From Ignavibacteriaceae bacterium (lineage in GTDB: Bacteria; Bacteroidota; Ignavibacteria; Ignavibacteriales; Ignavibacteriaceae): a stretch of DNA of 64,000 nucleotides. How positions within the stretch are numbered: the stretch's first letter is position 1; every line of letters begins with the position of its first letter. The stretch spans positions 124,001-188,000 of the forward strand of contig JALNZG010000005.1 in the NCBI GenBank assembly GCA_023229425.1, written 5' to 3'. Positions 24,700 through 33,461 of the stretch are shown here, piece after piece. Below the pieces are notes generated by a model, which saw only the letters and a list, made by a program, of their open reading frames with translations, did no database searches and was not told where the DNA came from. Made by a program: the position numbers and the translations under genes.

Positions 24700-25306
24700 T
24701 AAAGTTGAATTGCCTAAAAAGAATACTTCCTATAAAACTGCAAGAATCATCTCCACACTTTTTGTTCCACCGACGTTAACCCTTTTTTCATTTTCATTAC
24801 TTGGTCTGCAATTTGAACATTCTCTTGATAATAAAATGCTGGTTATTGGGTCAGCATTTATTTTTACTTTTTTTCTGCCGGTAGTTTTTTTTGTTATTAT
24901 GTTGAAGAAGAAAAAAATCATTAATCAAGATGCTGAGATGAAAGAGGAAAGAACGATTCCTTTTCTCTTTGGACTTTCGCTTCTGCTGATCGGATATTTC
25001 TTTCTCCGTTCGTATAATATTCAGCCGCTAACTTTAGCTTTTTGGTTTTGTTACATTTCAAATATGGCTGCAATAATATTTATCAACAAAATTTGGAAGA
25101 TCAGCATACACGCTTTGGGTATAGCTGCTCCGTTAGCTATGTTTTTATTCATTGGAAGTTGGATCGCTTATCCGATTCTTTTTTTACTTTTCCTTGTCGG
25201 ATGGTCGCGAATTAAATTAAAATGTCATACTTTTGCACAAGTAATTGCCGGAGCTTTATTCGGATTTCTATCAACATACCTACAACTTTATTTATTCTTG
25301 AAATAA
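24683..25306 (+). CDS. PAP2-like membrane phosphatase, degenerate motifs
   Basis: Six hydrophobic helices in 207 residues. The late part ISIHALGIAA and GWSRIKLKCHTFAQVIAGALFG recalls the PAP2 motifs (PSGH and SRxxxxxHxxxD), with His and Arg kept but the Ser-Gly and the Asp altered (Q in HTFAQ). The fold is probably PAP2-related; phosphatase activity on lipid or sugar phosphates is uncertain. It overlaps the Dus gene by 17 bases and abuts the PolX-like gene (start 2 bases after its stop), showing a tight operon. Confidence 0.65.
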   Translation: MQPQFDKVELPKKNTSYKTARIISTLFVPPTLTLFSFSLLGLQFEHSLDNKMLVIGSAFIFTFFLPVVFFVIMLKKKKIINQDAEMKEERTIPFLFGLSLLLIGYFFLRSYNIQPLTLAFWFCYISNMAAIIFINKIWKISIHALGIAAPLAMFLFIGSWIAYPILFLLFLVGWSRIKLKCHTFAQVIAGALFGFLSTYLQLYLFLK

Positions 25307-25307
25307 C

Positions 25308-26996
25308 ATGGCAGAGAAAAAAGAAATAATAACCTTACTTGATGAGATAGCCGATCTGCTTGAATTCCGTTCCGAGAATCCTTTCAAAATAAGTGCCTTC
25401 CGAAACGGTGCTAATACCATCCGCAAAATAAGTGAAGACATTAATGAATTAGTAAATTCCGGTAAGCTTAAAGAAGTAAAAGGAATAGGGAAGGGAATTT
25501 ATACGGTTGTAGAAGAATATTGCTCTCACGGCTTCTCTACGGCGCTGGAAGAGCTTAAAATAGATATTCCCGATTCGTTGTTTGAGATCTTTCAAATACG
25601 CGGTTTGGGACCTAAGAAAATCGCTCAACTTTTCAATCAAGAAAATATTCGTAGTGTTGAGGAATTAAAAACAGCTTGTACAGATAATAGACTTTCGTCC
25701 GTTAAAGGTTTTGGAGAGAAAATTCAGAAAAAAATTTTAGATGAGATAAAGCAGCTTGAAGTAAATAGAAATTTCCTTCTCATCCATTTTGCCGAAAGGG
25801 AAGCGGAGAAAATTAAAGATTTATTATCCGGAATTTCTGTGATAAAGAAATATGAATTTACCGGAGAAGTTAGGCGAACCAGAGAAGTTTTCTCCTCCCT
25901 TGAAGTTGTCGTTCTCATTGAAGCGTACAAAACTGAAGAGTTGATTTCTGCTTTAAAGGATAAAATTATTATTGACGAAATAGATGAAGGAACAATCAAA
26001 TCAAATTCAACATTCAACCTTCCACTAACAATGTACATCGTTCATTCAGAAAATCATTTTATTAACCGGTTGTTTGAAACCACCGGCTCGAAAGAATTTC
26101 TGCGGCACTTAAACTATTCCCATGAAAAGCATGATGGCAATAGTGAAGAAGAAATATTCGATAAAATGAATTCCATTAAGGTTGCTCCCGAAATGAGAGA
26201 AGAGGAATTTTTTTCTATTACTAAAGCAGAACTTAAAAAATCATCCAACTTAACCGGCGAACAGCTTAAAGGATTTTTCCATTTTCATACAACGTATTCG
26301 GATGGAATGAATTCAATTGAAGAAATGGTATCAGCCGCTAAAAATTTGGGATATGACTATTTTGCTGTTTGCGACCACAGCAAAACCGCTGCTTACGCAA
26401 ATGGTTTAAGTGCACAGCGCATCTTGCAGCAAAAAAATGAAATCGAGGAAATAACTTCCAAACATAATTGGAAGTTATTGCAGGGAATTGAGTCCGACAT
26501 TCTAACTAACGGCGATTTGGATTATCCTACCGAGATTTTACAAGCATTTCAATTTGTTGTCGCTTCGGTTCACTCTAACTTTTCTCTCTCCGAAGATGAT
26601 ATGACGAAGCGGATCATCAGAGCTATAGAAAATCCTTTTACAGATGTATTGGGTCATCCAACCGGACGGCTTCTCTTACACCGTGCGCCATACAAACATA
26701 CTATCAAAAAAATAATTGATGCATGCAGCCGCAATAAAGTTGCTATTGAAATTAATGCGCATCCGAACCGTCTTGACCTTGACTGGAGGAATATCTTTTA
26801 TGCCAGAGAACAGGGCTGTCTTTTTTCGATCAATGCAGACGCACATTCAATTGAAAACATTCTTCTTGCAAGATATGGAATAACCGTTGCGCGCAAAGGC
26901 GGGATTCAACCGGAGGAAGTTATAAATTGTTTCAGTTACAAAGATTTTATTAAATTTCTTAACAGAAAAGTCACAAGAAAAGTTGAAGATAAATGA
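25308..26996 (+). CDS. polX: PolX-like protein: family X polymerase-type N-terminus with degenerate active site, plus PHP domain
   Basis: The order matches bacterial PolX: helix-hairpin-helix regions (LKEVKGIGKGIYTVVEEY, FQIRGLGPKKIAQLF, LSSVKGFGEKIQKKIL), then the nucleotidyltransferase region, then a PHP domain. In the polymerase region, PolX normally has a GSxRR...GDxD motif; here it is GEVRR with SSLE at residues 196-199, so both catalytic Asp positions are lost (Ser and Glu). The PHP metal site looks complete: HFHTTYSDG (His325, His327), CDHSK, GIESDIL, VHSNF, GHPTG, INAHPNR, NADAHS. It may therefore be an exonuclease or phosphatase rather than a polymerase. At 562 residues the length is normal; the stop overlaps the next gene by 4 bases. 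Confidence 0.9.
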   Translation: MAEKKEIITLLDEIADLLEFRSENPFKISAFRNGANTIRKISEDINELVNSGKLKEVKGIGKGIYTVVEEYCSHGFSTALEELKIDIPDSLFEIFQIRGLGPKKIAQLFNQENIRSVEELKTACTDNRLSSVKGFGEKIQKKILDEIKQLEVNRNFLLIHFAEREAEKIKDLLSGISVIKKYEFTGEVRRTREVFSSLEVVVLIEAYKTEELISALKDKIIIDEIDEGTIKSNSTFNLPLTMYIVHSENHFINRLFETTGSKEFLRHLNYSHEKHDGNSEEEIFDKMNSIKVAPEMREEEFFSITKAELKKSSNLTGEQLKGFFHFHTTYSDGMNSIEEMVSAAKNLGYDYFAVCDHSKTAAYANGLSAQRILQQKNEIEEITSKHNWKLLQGIESDILTNGDLDYPTEILQAFQFVVASVHSNFSLSEDDMTKRIIRAIENPFTDVLGHPTGRLLLHRAPYKHTIKKIIDACSRNKVAIEINAHPNRLDLDWRNIFYAREQGCLFSINADAHSIENILLARYGITVARKGGIQPEEVINCFSYKDFIKFLNRKVTRKVEDK

Positions 26997-27751
26997 ACAG
27001 TTTAATTTTAACAGAAATTAAAGACGACATCGGGATTATTAAACTAAATAATCCGGAGAAAAGAAATGCTTTGTCTCCCGGTTTAATTAAAGACTTTCTT
27101 TCTGCATTAAAACAACTCGAAAGTAATGACGAAGTTTTCGGAATAATTATCACGGGAGAAGGAAAAGCTTTTAGCGCCGGAGCCGATCTTTCCTATCTTA
27201 AAAAATTGCAGTCTAACTCCTTAATTGAAAATGAAAAAGATTCATCGCTTGTCGCGGAATTATTTGTCGCGCTTTATGAATGTAACAAATTAACGGTTGC
27301 GGCTGTAAATGGAGCTGCTCTTGCAGGTGGCTGTGGTTTAGCTCTTGCTTGTGATTACATCATTGCTAAAAAAGAGGAAGCTAAATTTGGTTTTACAGAA
27401 GTGAAGATAGGGTTTGTTCCCGCAATAATTTCTTTTTTAGTTCTGAAAAGAATACCGGAAGCCAAAGCGCGTCAACTGCTGATCAGCGGAAAAATTCTTT
27501 CTGCCGAAGAAGCAGAGCATACCGGTTTAATAGATTTTGTTGAAGATGATGTTTTTGATTTTTCAATAAAATTAATCAAAAGTCTTTCTTCAAACTCAAG
27601 CGCAAGTATCAGTGAAACTAAAAAATTGATCCGCGCTGTCTCAGGTATGCATTATAAAAACGCTGTTGAGTATGCAAAAACAGTAAATGCACTTTCCAGA
27701 ACTTCGCAAGATTTTCAGAACGGATTAAACAATTTTCTAACCAAACATTGA
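26993..27751 (+). CDS. Enoyl-CoA hydratase/isomerase family protein
   Basis: Crotonase fold of 252 residues: EIKDDIGIIKLNNPEKRNALS, the first oxyanion part GEGKAFSAGADLSYL, and the second VAAVNGAALAGGCGLALACD. In the position of the first catalytic Glu it has FTEVKIGFVP, with a Glu in the family's usual place. It would hydrate enoyl-CoA or isomerise related thioesters in fatty-acid or amino-acid breakdown; the exact substrate is not visible. ATGA overlap with the upstream PolX-like gene and an 8-base gap to apt show co-transcription. Confidence 0.92.
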   Translation: MNSLILTEIKDDIGIIKLNNPEKRNALSPGLIKDFLSALKQLESNDEVFGIIITGEGKAFSAGADLSYLKKLQSNSLIENEKDSSLVAELFVALYECNKLTVAAVNGAALAGGCGLALACDYIIAKKEEAKFGFTEVKIGFVPAIISFLVLKRIPEAKARQLLISGKILSAEEAEHTGLIDFVEDDVFDFSIKLIKSLSSNSSASISETKKLIRAVSGMHYKNAVEYAKTVNALSRTSQDFQNGLNNFLTKH

Positions 27752-27758
27752 GGAAAAA

Positions 27759-28286
27759 ATGAATAATGAATTAGCAACATACATTCGTGATGTCCCCGAT
27801 TTCCCTAAAAAAGGGATTATCTTTAAAGACATTACTACACTCTTGATGCATCCCGAGGCGATGGCTAAAACTTCAACTGCTCTGTTTGATCTGGCAAAAG
27901 ATAAAGGTATTTCTAAAGTTGCCGGAATCGAATCGAGAGGTTTCATTTTTGGAGGGCTGCTGGCTGAAAAGTTAAATGCAGGTTTTGTTCCGATTAGAAA
28001 ACCAAACAAACTTCCTTCGGAAAAGATTTCCGAAACTTATGCGCTGGAGTATGGAACAGATACAATAGAAATCCATACGGATGCAATTATTCCCGGCGAT
28101 AGAGTGCTTTTGCATGATGATCTTCTTGCAACAGGCGGCACAGCAACTGCCGCAGTAAAACTTATTGAAAAACTTGGCGGGGAAGTGGTACAGATCTCTT
28201 TTCTAATTGAGTTAGTGTTTTTAAATGGAAGAGAAAATCTCAAAGGATATGATATCCAGTCACTGATAAAGTATGATGGTGAATAA
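27759..28286 (+). CDS. apt: Adenine phosphoribosyltransferase
   Basis: Salvages adenine to AMP with PRPP. Clear landmarks are IRDVPDFPKKGIIFKDITTLL, VAGIESRGFIFGG, FVPIRKPNKLP, LEYGTDTIEIH, and the PRPP-binding loop RVLLHDDLLATGGTATAAV. At 175 residues it is the usual length. It is the last gene of the run from 21485, following the enoyl-CoA hydratase gene by 7 bases with AGGAAAAA before ATG 27759. Confidence 0.96.
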   Translation: MNNELATYIRDVPDFPKKGIIFKDITTLLMHPEAMAKTSTALFDLAKDKGISKVAGIESRGFIFGGLLAEKLNAGFVPIRKPNKLPSEKISETYALEYGTDTIEIHTDAIIPGDRVLLHDDLLATGGTATAAVKLIEKLGGEVVQISFLIELVFLNGRENLKGYDIQSLIKYDGE

Positions 28287-28477
28287 ACCTCTTGCTTTTT
28301 GAAATTGAGGAGATTTGTTTGCCTGCTATCGTTAAGGATTGGTCCTTGACCGCAGAGTGAACTGCAATTATTTGGTTCAGATTCAGTTAGGTTGTAATTT
28401 TGTGCAACAAGATTTTGATTTATTGTTAAAATATTCCGAATATTTTTTTTAATTTCAACTTATTGCGTGATGTATCA

Positions 28478-29245
28478 ATGGATAGAGAAACAGAAAAAAA
28501 AGTCATTAACCAGAAAGAAAATTACACGATCGTTGTCTATGGTGATTCCATTTCTCGAGGAGTTATTTACGACGATGAAAAACAGAAATACTCTCTCCTG
28601 TTGGAAAGTTTTACCAATCTTGTGCGTGAAAATCTTAAAGGAGTTGTTTACAATGCTGCGAAATTCGGCAGCACCATTGTTGACGGACTTCAGCGCCTTT
28701 CGAACGACGTCCTTCGCCGGAAACCGGATATCGTCTTAATTGAATTTGGTGGGAACGACTGCGATTACCAATGGGACCGGATAGCCGAAAATCCTTTCGG
28801 TGAGTTTCAACCTAACACTGAGTGTTCAACCTTCTATGATCTGCTCACCGGATTAGTCAAGAAATTGGACTCCATGAAAATCATTCCGGTTCTTGTTTCT
28901 CTCCCTCCTCTCGATCCGGATAAATATTTTCGCTGGGTAAGTCATAACAGTGAACAGGCTAAAAACAATATTTTACAGTTCATAGGGAGTATCTCGAGCA
29001 TTTATACATGGCACGAACGTTACAATTCTGCTATTCTCCGTGTAGCCGAAGAAACAAAAACGCGGTTAATCGATATTCGTTCGGCTTTCTTTTTGGAGGA
29101 TGATTATACGAAGTTCATTTGTCTCGATGGGATCCATCCGAATAAAGAAGGTCATAAAGTGATTGCTGGGAAAATATTAGATTACATTAAATCTAACTAT
29201 GAATTCCTGCTGAATCCGTCTGTGCAAATGCCAGCGACAAAATAA
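28478..29245 (+). CDS. SGNH/GDSL hydrolase
   Basis: Serine esterase of the SGNH superfamily. All four blocks are visible: VVYGDSISRG (Ser), a Gly in AKFGSTIVDG, FGGNDCDY (Asn) and DGIHPNKEGH (Asp and His). About 255 residues, no signal peptide, so it is probably cytoplasmic; substrates in this family are lipids, acetylated sugars or small esters. ATG 28478 is proposed; a TTG at 28463 is also in frame and neither has a clear ribosome site. The 190-base stretch before it (28287-28477) holds no gene I can see. Confidence 0.88.
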   Translation: MDRETEKKVINQKENYTIVVYGDSISRGVIYDDEKQKYSLLLESFTNLVRENLKGVVYNAAKFGSTIVDGLQRLSNDVLRRKPDIVLIEFGGNDCDYQWDRIAENPFGEFQPNTECSTFYDLLTGLVKKLDSMKIIPVLVSLPPLDPDKYFRWVSHNSEQAKNNILQFIGSISSIYTWHERYNSAILRVAEETKTRLIDIRSAFFLEDDYTKFICLDGIHPNKEGHKVIAGKILDYIKSNYEFLLNPSVQMPATK

Positions 29246-29376
29246 ACAACGTGGTTTCTTGAATTGATAGTTACTCAATAATACCATGGCTTTGAATAAT
29301 CCCAATCTTTTAATCTCACCGGTTCAATTCGATATTTATTTTTGAATTATGGCTTGATTATTTATCTTTCAAACGG

Positions 29377-29404
29377 ATAGAGACGTTCTGCAGAACGTCT
29401 CTAT
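29377..29404. repeat. Perfect 28-bp palindrome between convergent genes
   Basis: ATAGAGACGTTCTG is followed directly by its reverse complement, centre at 29390/29391. It lies between the plus-strand SGNH gene (ends 29245) and the minus-strand gene ending at 29424, where it could act as a bidirectional terminator. GAGACG-type palindromes of this kind are dispersed repeats in many Bacteroidota genomes. Confidence 0.75.
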
Positions 29405-29423
29405 ACTTACCTATATAAAAATG

Positions 29424-32400
29424 TTATTTTAAAATGATCATCTTCTTCGTTTGGACGAAATCTCCTGATTGTAACCGATAAAAGTACGTTCCACTTGCTA
29501 ATTTATCTGATGAAAACTCAACCGTATATGTTCCGGGTGATTTTGTTTCATTAACCAAAACAGCAATTTCGTCTCCAATGAGATCGTAAACTTTTAATTG
29601 TACATGCTGAGTAAAAGCAACCGAATATTTAATTGATGTGACCGGATTGAATGGATTTGGGTAATTCTGGTTAAGTCCAAATTCTTTCGGTTGTATATCT
29701 TCATCATTCACATCCGTAATAGAAGCATTGATGTTGAACTTGTATGTTTTATCTTTTTCGGCTTGAAGTGAAAGTGAAAATTGTTTCAACATATCAACCG
29801 ACTGAAAATCGGGAATATCGTTTGTTGACAAACTAATTATTGCAAATTGTTTTTGCATTTCAGCAGGAATTTGAGTTAAAATATTTTTCCAGTCTAATGT
29901 CAGAATTCCATTCTGCAAAGCCGCAATGTTAAAAGACCATTGAGCATCTTTACTTGTTGAGGATTTTTTAATATCACTTGCGAATTTACTGAAGTAGGAA
30001 ATCCAGTTTGCATTCTCAAAGTAAGTTTCAAGAGAAGCAGCAGGAGATTTCGGCGGTTTCACAAAATCATATTTTGCATCAAAAGCATCAGTGGCGAAAT
30101 CACTTTGTCCAAATGATAAGAGATTATCATTCATTCCATTTAATGATGCAGAAATTGAAACTGCCCAGAAGTTTGTATTTGCATCATTTGAAGTTGCCTT
30201 TTTAGGTACCGACCCTGTCTGACTATTTTTCAAATAAATCGACTTAACCCCATCAGTTAAAGCCGCTAACCAGTAACCATTCCAAAGGGAGAGAGTATCG
30301 GCGGATTCATATGATTTTGATGTTACATTATAATTATAAAATGAATTCTGTATCCAACCTAACTGTACAGCTGAATCTGCTGAAACAGTTACACCATTTT
30401 TAGAATATTGTACAGCTGACTTCGGATATTTCTTCAAAAAAGGAGAACCGACTAAATTCCATCCTGCTGAGATAGAAATCGTATCATTAGTAATTCTTGG
30501 TTTACCGGTAACATCAACAGTTGCATTGGTTTCAATTCCAAACCAATAACCTTTATTTCGTTCAACAGTAATTGCTGTTTGATAAACTGCATTCTTATAT
30601 TCATAGAAGAAAAAGTTTGCAACATCATCACTAATCACAGCGCTTGTACTTTGATCAGTTGGTTGAACCGGAATTGAAATAAGATTCCACCCCGCTGTAA
30701 AATCTTTTAGGAGAACGGATTCAATTCCACTTCCGGTTAAATAAACTTTTAGTGAACTGTTCGTTGGATCAGTATTGGTGATTGAGAGTGAATCATTAAT
30801 GGATTTTACTTCATCAGGTGTAAAAGTTACCGAGACGGTTGCAGAATCTTTTACATTGACTGAAAAAGGAACAGAATTATTTGCGGTGAAATTGCCGCTT
30901 GATGATGTTAATGCTGATACTGTGAGTGTTGTGTCTCCGGTATTGTATATTTTAAATGTTAGCGAAGAATCGTAGGCAACTTTTATTGAACCATAACTTA
31001 GTGTGGAAGAACTAACAGATATTTTCGGCAAAAGTGTTACTCCCGTTCCGCTTAAGGCAACTTCAAGTGTATCCGTATCCGGGTCATTGCAATGAACTAA
31101 AAGTTTCCCTTCAAATAATCCGGCGGCTCTCGGACTGAATTTTACCGGAATTGTTACAGAATTATTTTTGGTGATCGTGTAGGTTGTACTTCCGGTAAAA
31201 GTATAAAATGAATGAGTAGAAATAATGTTTGATACAACAAGCGCGGAATCTCCGATATTTGTAATAACAACATTCTGTATGGAATCTTTATTTGTTTTTA
31301 GGGTTCCGTAACTCAAAGCTGTTACGTTTGCGCTAATGTTTGGAGAAGAAAGAGAATTCCCAACGATCAAGCGGAAATAATGTGTTGCCGAAGACGAACC
31401 TGAACTGAACTGATAGTTTGAAGTCCGAAGATTGTGCGTTGAATCCTTAGCAATATCATAAAGAGAAATGCCATAACTTGAAGGAACAAAATCGAATGAT
31501 AAAGCAGAAACCGTAAGCGTTTGACTCACCAAGTCTGATGCAATGGAGACGTCCCACGAGGAAGTTGTGCTGTCGAGTGATTTATAAAGTTTTATATCTC
31601 GTGCATATTTCGGTCCAAGTGCAGATGACCAATCGGTATGTGGAAAATAGAGAGAAAGATAATTACTTGGAGCCGAAGGAGGTTTTGGCAGATCAATACC
31701 TGAATCATAATCGTTCGTGCTATTTAGAGCCATCCCTGCAATTGCAGATGAATCTATTAAACCGGAGGAAGAAACCTTAAGACGAATTTGCCACTGATAA
31801 TTATCAAGATTAAAAGCTGCATTAGGATTTACTTGATCATTTAAATAATAATTTAGGAAATGATTATTAAAAGTGATCGCCCCTTGCGTTGTTGTGTTCA
31901 TAAAAAGATTTGTAGGAATTCCGCCGTTTAGATTTCCACCCGACCAATCTTCTTCAACATAACTAATTAGATTAATTTGTTTCGGAGAGCCGAGATCACT
32001 TAATTTTATTTTTACTTCCCAGTAACCGGAGCCTTTAAAGTTTTGAGTTGTTAGTGTAGTATTTGTCCAGGCAGAACCGCTGTAAATTTTTTTATATTCC
32101 GTATTATCAACTGTCTTAAAAGCATAATGATAATTTGCGGAAAATGGTAGAGTCGGATTCCAAGCCCAAGCATCAGATGCAGTTGTTCCTGTTCCACTCG
32201 TTGCAGTTTTTTGTGGGTCAGTATCTATATAAATGTGATAAACTCTGTTGTCGTCTGTAACCGGACCGTTCGGAGAGTTGCCTGAATAGGCGATGTAGAG
32301 ATACTCTTTATCCCAGGTTACAAATCCGTAAAGCTGTGTTCCGTTTGTTGTTGCAAGTTTTTCATTTGAACTACTGAAAGTGTTTACTCCGTCAATAGTT

Positions 32401-32474
32401 TCTGTTCTTAAACTTTGTCCATTTATATAAACTGATAAAAAAACAACTAAGAGATACGGTAACTTATTCCACAT
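29424..32474 (-). CDS. Large secreted protein with choice-of-anchor D (Hydin-like) domains and T9SS sorting tail
   Basis: A 1016-residue protein with signal peptide (LPYLLVVFLSVYINGQ). Residues about 20-130 (LYGFVTWDKEYLYIAYSG, HIYIDTDPQ) look like a binding domain for carbohydrate or another ligand. Two beta-sandwich repeats follow near 390-590 (VVITNIGDSALVVSNI, CNDPDTDTLEVALSGTG; then FKIYNTGDTTLTVSAL, VYLTGSGI), typical of choice-of-anchor D/ASPM-Hydin domains. Two AGWNLIS/AGWNLVGSP modules lie near 595-690. The end is a Por/T9SS type A domain from NQNYPNPFNPVTS. The start has GGAGTAAG upstream. It is probably a surface or adhesin-like protein; its ligand is unknown. Confidence 0.88.
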   Translation of the reverse strand: MWNKLPYLLVVFLSVYINGQSLRTETIDGVNTFSSSNEKLATTNGTQLYGFVTWDKEYLYIAYSGNSPNGPVTDDNRVYHIYIDTDPQKTATSGTGTTASDAWAWNPTLPFSANYHYAFKTVDNTEYKKIYSGSAWTNTTLTTQNFKGSGYWEVKIKLSDLGSPKQINLISYVEEDWSGGNLNGGIPTNLFMNTTTQGAITFNNHFLNYYLNDQVNPNAAFNLDNYQWQIRLKVSSSGLIDSSAIAGMALNSTNDYDSGIDLPKPPSAPSNYLSLYFPHTDWSSALGPKYARDIKLYKSLDSTTSSWDVSIASDLVSQTLTVSALSFDFVPSSYGISLYDIAKDSTHNLRTSNYQFSSGSSSATHYFRLIVGNSLSSPNISANVTALSYGTLKTNKDSIQNVVITNIGDSALVVSNIISTHSFYTFTGSTTYTITKNNSVTIPVKFSPRAAGLFEGKLLVHCNDPDTDTLEVALSGTGVTLLPKISVSSSTLSYGSIKVAYDSSLTFKIYNTGDTTLTVSALTSSSGNFTANNSVPFSVNVKDSATVSVTFTPDEVKSINDSLSITNTDPTNSSLKVYLTGSGIESVLLKDFTAGWNLISIPVQPTDQSTSAVISDDVANFFFYEYKNAVYQTAITVERNKGYWFGIETNATVDVTGKPRITNDTISISAGWNLVGSPFLKKYPKSAVQYSKNGVTVSADSAVQLGWIQNSFYNYNVTSKSYESADTLSLWNGYWLAALTDGVKSIYLKNSQTGSVPKKATSNDANTNFWAVSISASLNGMNDNLLSFGQSDFATDAFDAKYDFVKPPKSPAASLETYFENANWISYFSKFASDIKKSSTSKDAQWSFNIAALQNGILTLDWKNILTQIPAEMQKQFAIISLSTNDIPDFQSVDMLKQFSLSLQAEKDKTYKFNINASITDVNDEDIQPKEFGLNQNYPNPFNPVTSIKYSVAFTQHVQLKVYDLIGDEIAVLVNETKSPGTYTVEFSSDKLASGTYFYRLQSGDFVQTKKMIILK

Positions 32475-32509
32475 GATTTCTTACTCCATATTTGATGACC
32501 AAATTTACT

Positions 32510-32517
32510 CTGTTCTG
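32510..32517 (-). promoter_or_regulatory. Bacteroidetes-type -7 element for the T9SS protein gene
   Basis: On the minus strand TAAATTTG matches TAnnTTTG, about 35 bases before the start codon at 32474 with the GGAG site between. A -33 box is not clear. Confidence 0.35.
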
Positions 32518-32558
32518 AGGATAAATAAAAGCGAAAAGAAGTGATTGTGTGTTGTAGA

Positions 32559-32576
32559 GAATGGTCGAGACCATTC
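32559..32576. repeat. Palindrome GAATGGTC-GA-GACCATTC
   Basis: Perfect 8-bp arms around GA, followed on the plus strand by CCTTTTTTTC, so it could also terminate plus-strand transcription. It opens the gene-free stretch 32475-33447, which is filled with palindromes. Confidence 0.7.
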
Positions 32577-32615
32577 CTTTTTTCTAATGTTTATCGAATG
32601 TGAATAATATCAAAG

Positions 32616-32816
32616 TCCTGAAAGGGCTGTATCCACTAACATAGGGCGAAGCCCTATGATAATAAAACACAAATTAATATAGCAGCCCTGAAGGGGAGTA
32701 ATAATTTTCTGCATTAGAAAAACCCGAAATTTATCCCGCCCTTTCAGGGCTTTCCTCTCTGAGTTCTTTTTCTCAGGGCTTCGCCCTGAGTTTACATATT
32801 GTGCCCTTTCAGGGCT
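32616..32816. repeat. Palindrome array, copy A
   Basis: Contains CCTGAAAGGGC, then ATAGGGC-GAA-GCCCTAT (32641-32657), GCCCTGAAGGGG, GCCCT-TTC-AGGGC (32738-32750), CTCAGGGC-TTC-GCCCTGAG (32772-32790) and GCCCT-TTC-AGGGC (32803-32815). The same order of palindromes, with the same linking words (ATCCAC, AACATAGGGC, AATAAAACACA), returns in copy B at 33147-33258, lacking an internal part. No open frame of note lies inside. Confidence 0.75.
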
Positions 32817-32886
32817 AAAGAGAAAACTCACGATCATTCCGGCTAATAAATACAATAGTGATACCCCCAGCGAATTAAGAAATATT

Positions 32887-33045
32887 GAATCCCGATTTAT
32901 CTACCTTCTGGTAGAAGGGATTCGTTTTATGTCTTTGTTTTTTTTACAAATATAAAATCCCTCCGGGATTTCTTCTGTTACACCGTAGGTGTAATATCTT
33001 TGTAACAAAGAGCCCAACCCAGAGCTAACATTCCCTTAGGGAATG
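32887..33045. repeat. Further unrelated palindromes between the two array copies
   Basis: A nested hairpin GAATCCC...GGGATTC (32887-32923) encloses CTACC-TTCT-GGTAG (32901-32914). Then AAATCCC-TCC-GGGATTT (32955-32971), TTACACC-GTA-GGTGTAA (32978-32994) and CATTCCC-TTA-GGGAATG (33029-33045). All stems are perfect; the last three have 3-base centres. They look like members of several REP families collected in one place. Confidence 0.7.
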
Positions 33046-33146
33046 AATATTTTTCCTCGCTCTTGATCGTAATTAAGTGTTGAGCCAAAGCGGAGCGGTC
33101 GTGACCGGCTCCCTACACTATTCTTTTTGAGAACAAATCGAACACA

Positions 33147-33258
33147 GCCCTGAAAGGGCGACATCCACCAACATAGGGCGCAGCCCTATGAAAATAAAAC
33201 ACATAAATAAAAACTTTCTCAGGGCTTCGCCCTTAGTTAGCATATTTTGCCCTTTCAG
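33147..33258. repeat. Palindrome array, copy B (shorter, diverged)
   Basis: GCCC-TGAAA-GGGC (33147-33159), ATAGGGC-GCA-GCCCTAT (33173-33189), CTCAGGGC-TTC-GCCCTTAG (33218-33236) and a worn GCCCTTTCAG end near 33249. It parallels copy A in order and linkers but lacks the part equivalent to about 32683-32755. Confidence 0.7.
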
Positions 33259-33358
33259 TGATAAGGCAAAGATGAGCAGTTCAGATATTTATCCCCAACA
33301 AAAACAGAATAAAACCTACCACACAACCTATTCATTAGCAAAAACTTTTCCTTTTAAT

Positions 33359-33367
33359 TATATTTGC
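33359..33367 (+). promoter_or_regulatory. Bacteroidetes-type -7 element upstream of the HNH gene
   Basis: TATATTTGC is an exact TAnnTTTGY match, about 95 bases before the HNH reading frame. The leader that would follow carries a small CCCG...CGGG hairpin near 33392-33405. Confidence 0.4.
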
Positions 33368-33461
33368 AAGAAAAGTAAGATATATTAATAACCCGAAATG
33401 ACGGGAGGAAGTCTTCGAGCCCTCAAAACGTACGAACGGAAAATTAAATGCAAAAGTACTG

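Noticed and set aside
32616..33258. The repeat array as a CRISPR locus
   Set aside because: Repeats are palindromes of differing sequence with irregular distances and no equal spacers, and no cas gene is near.
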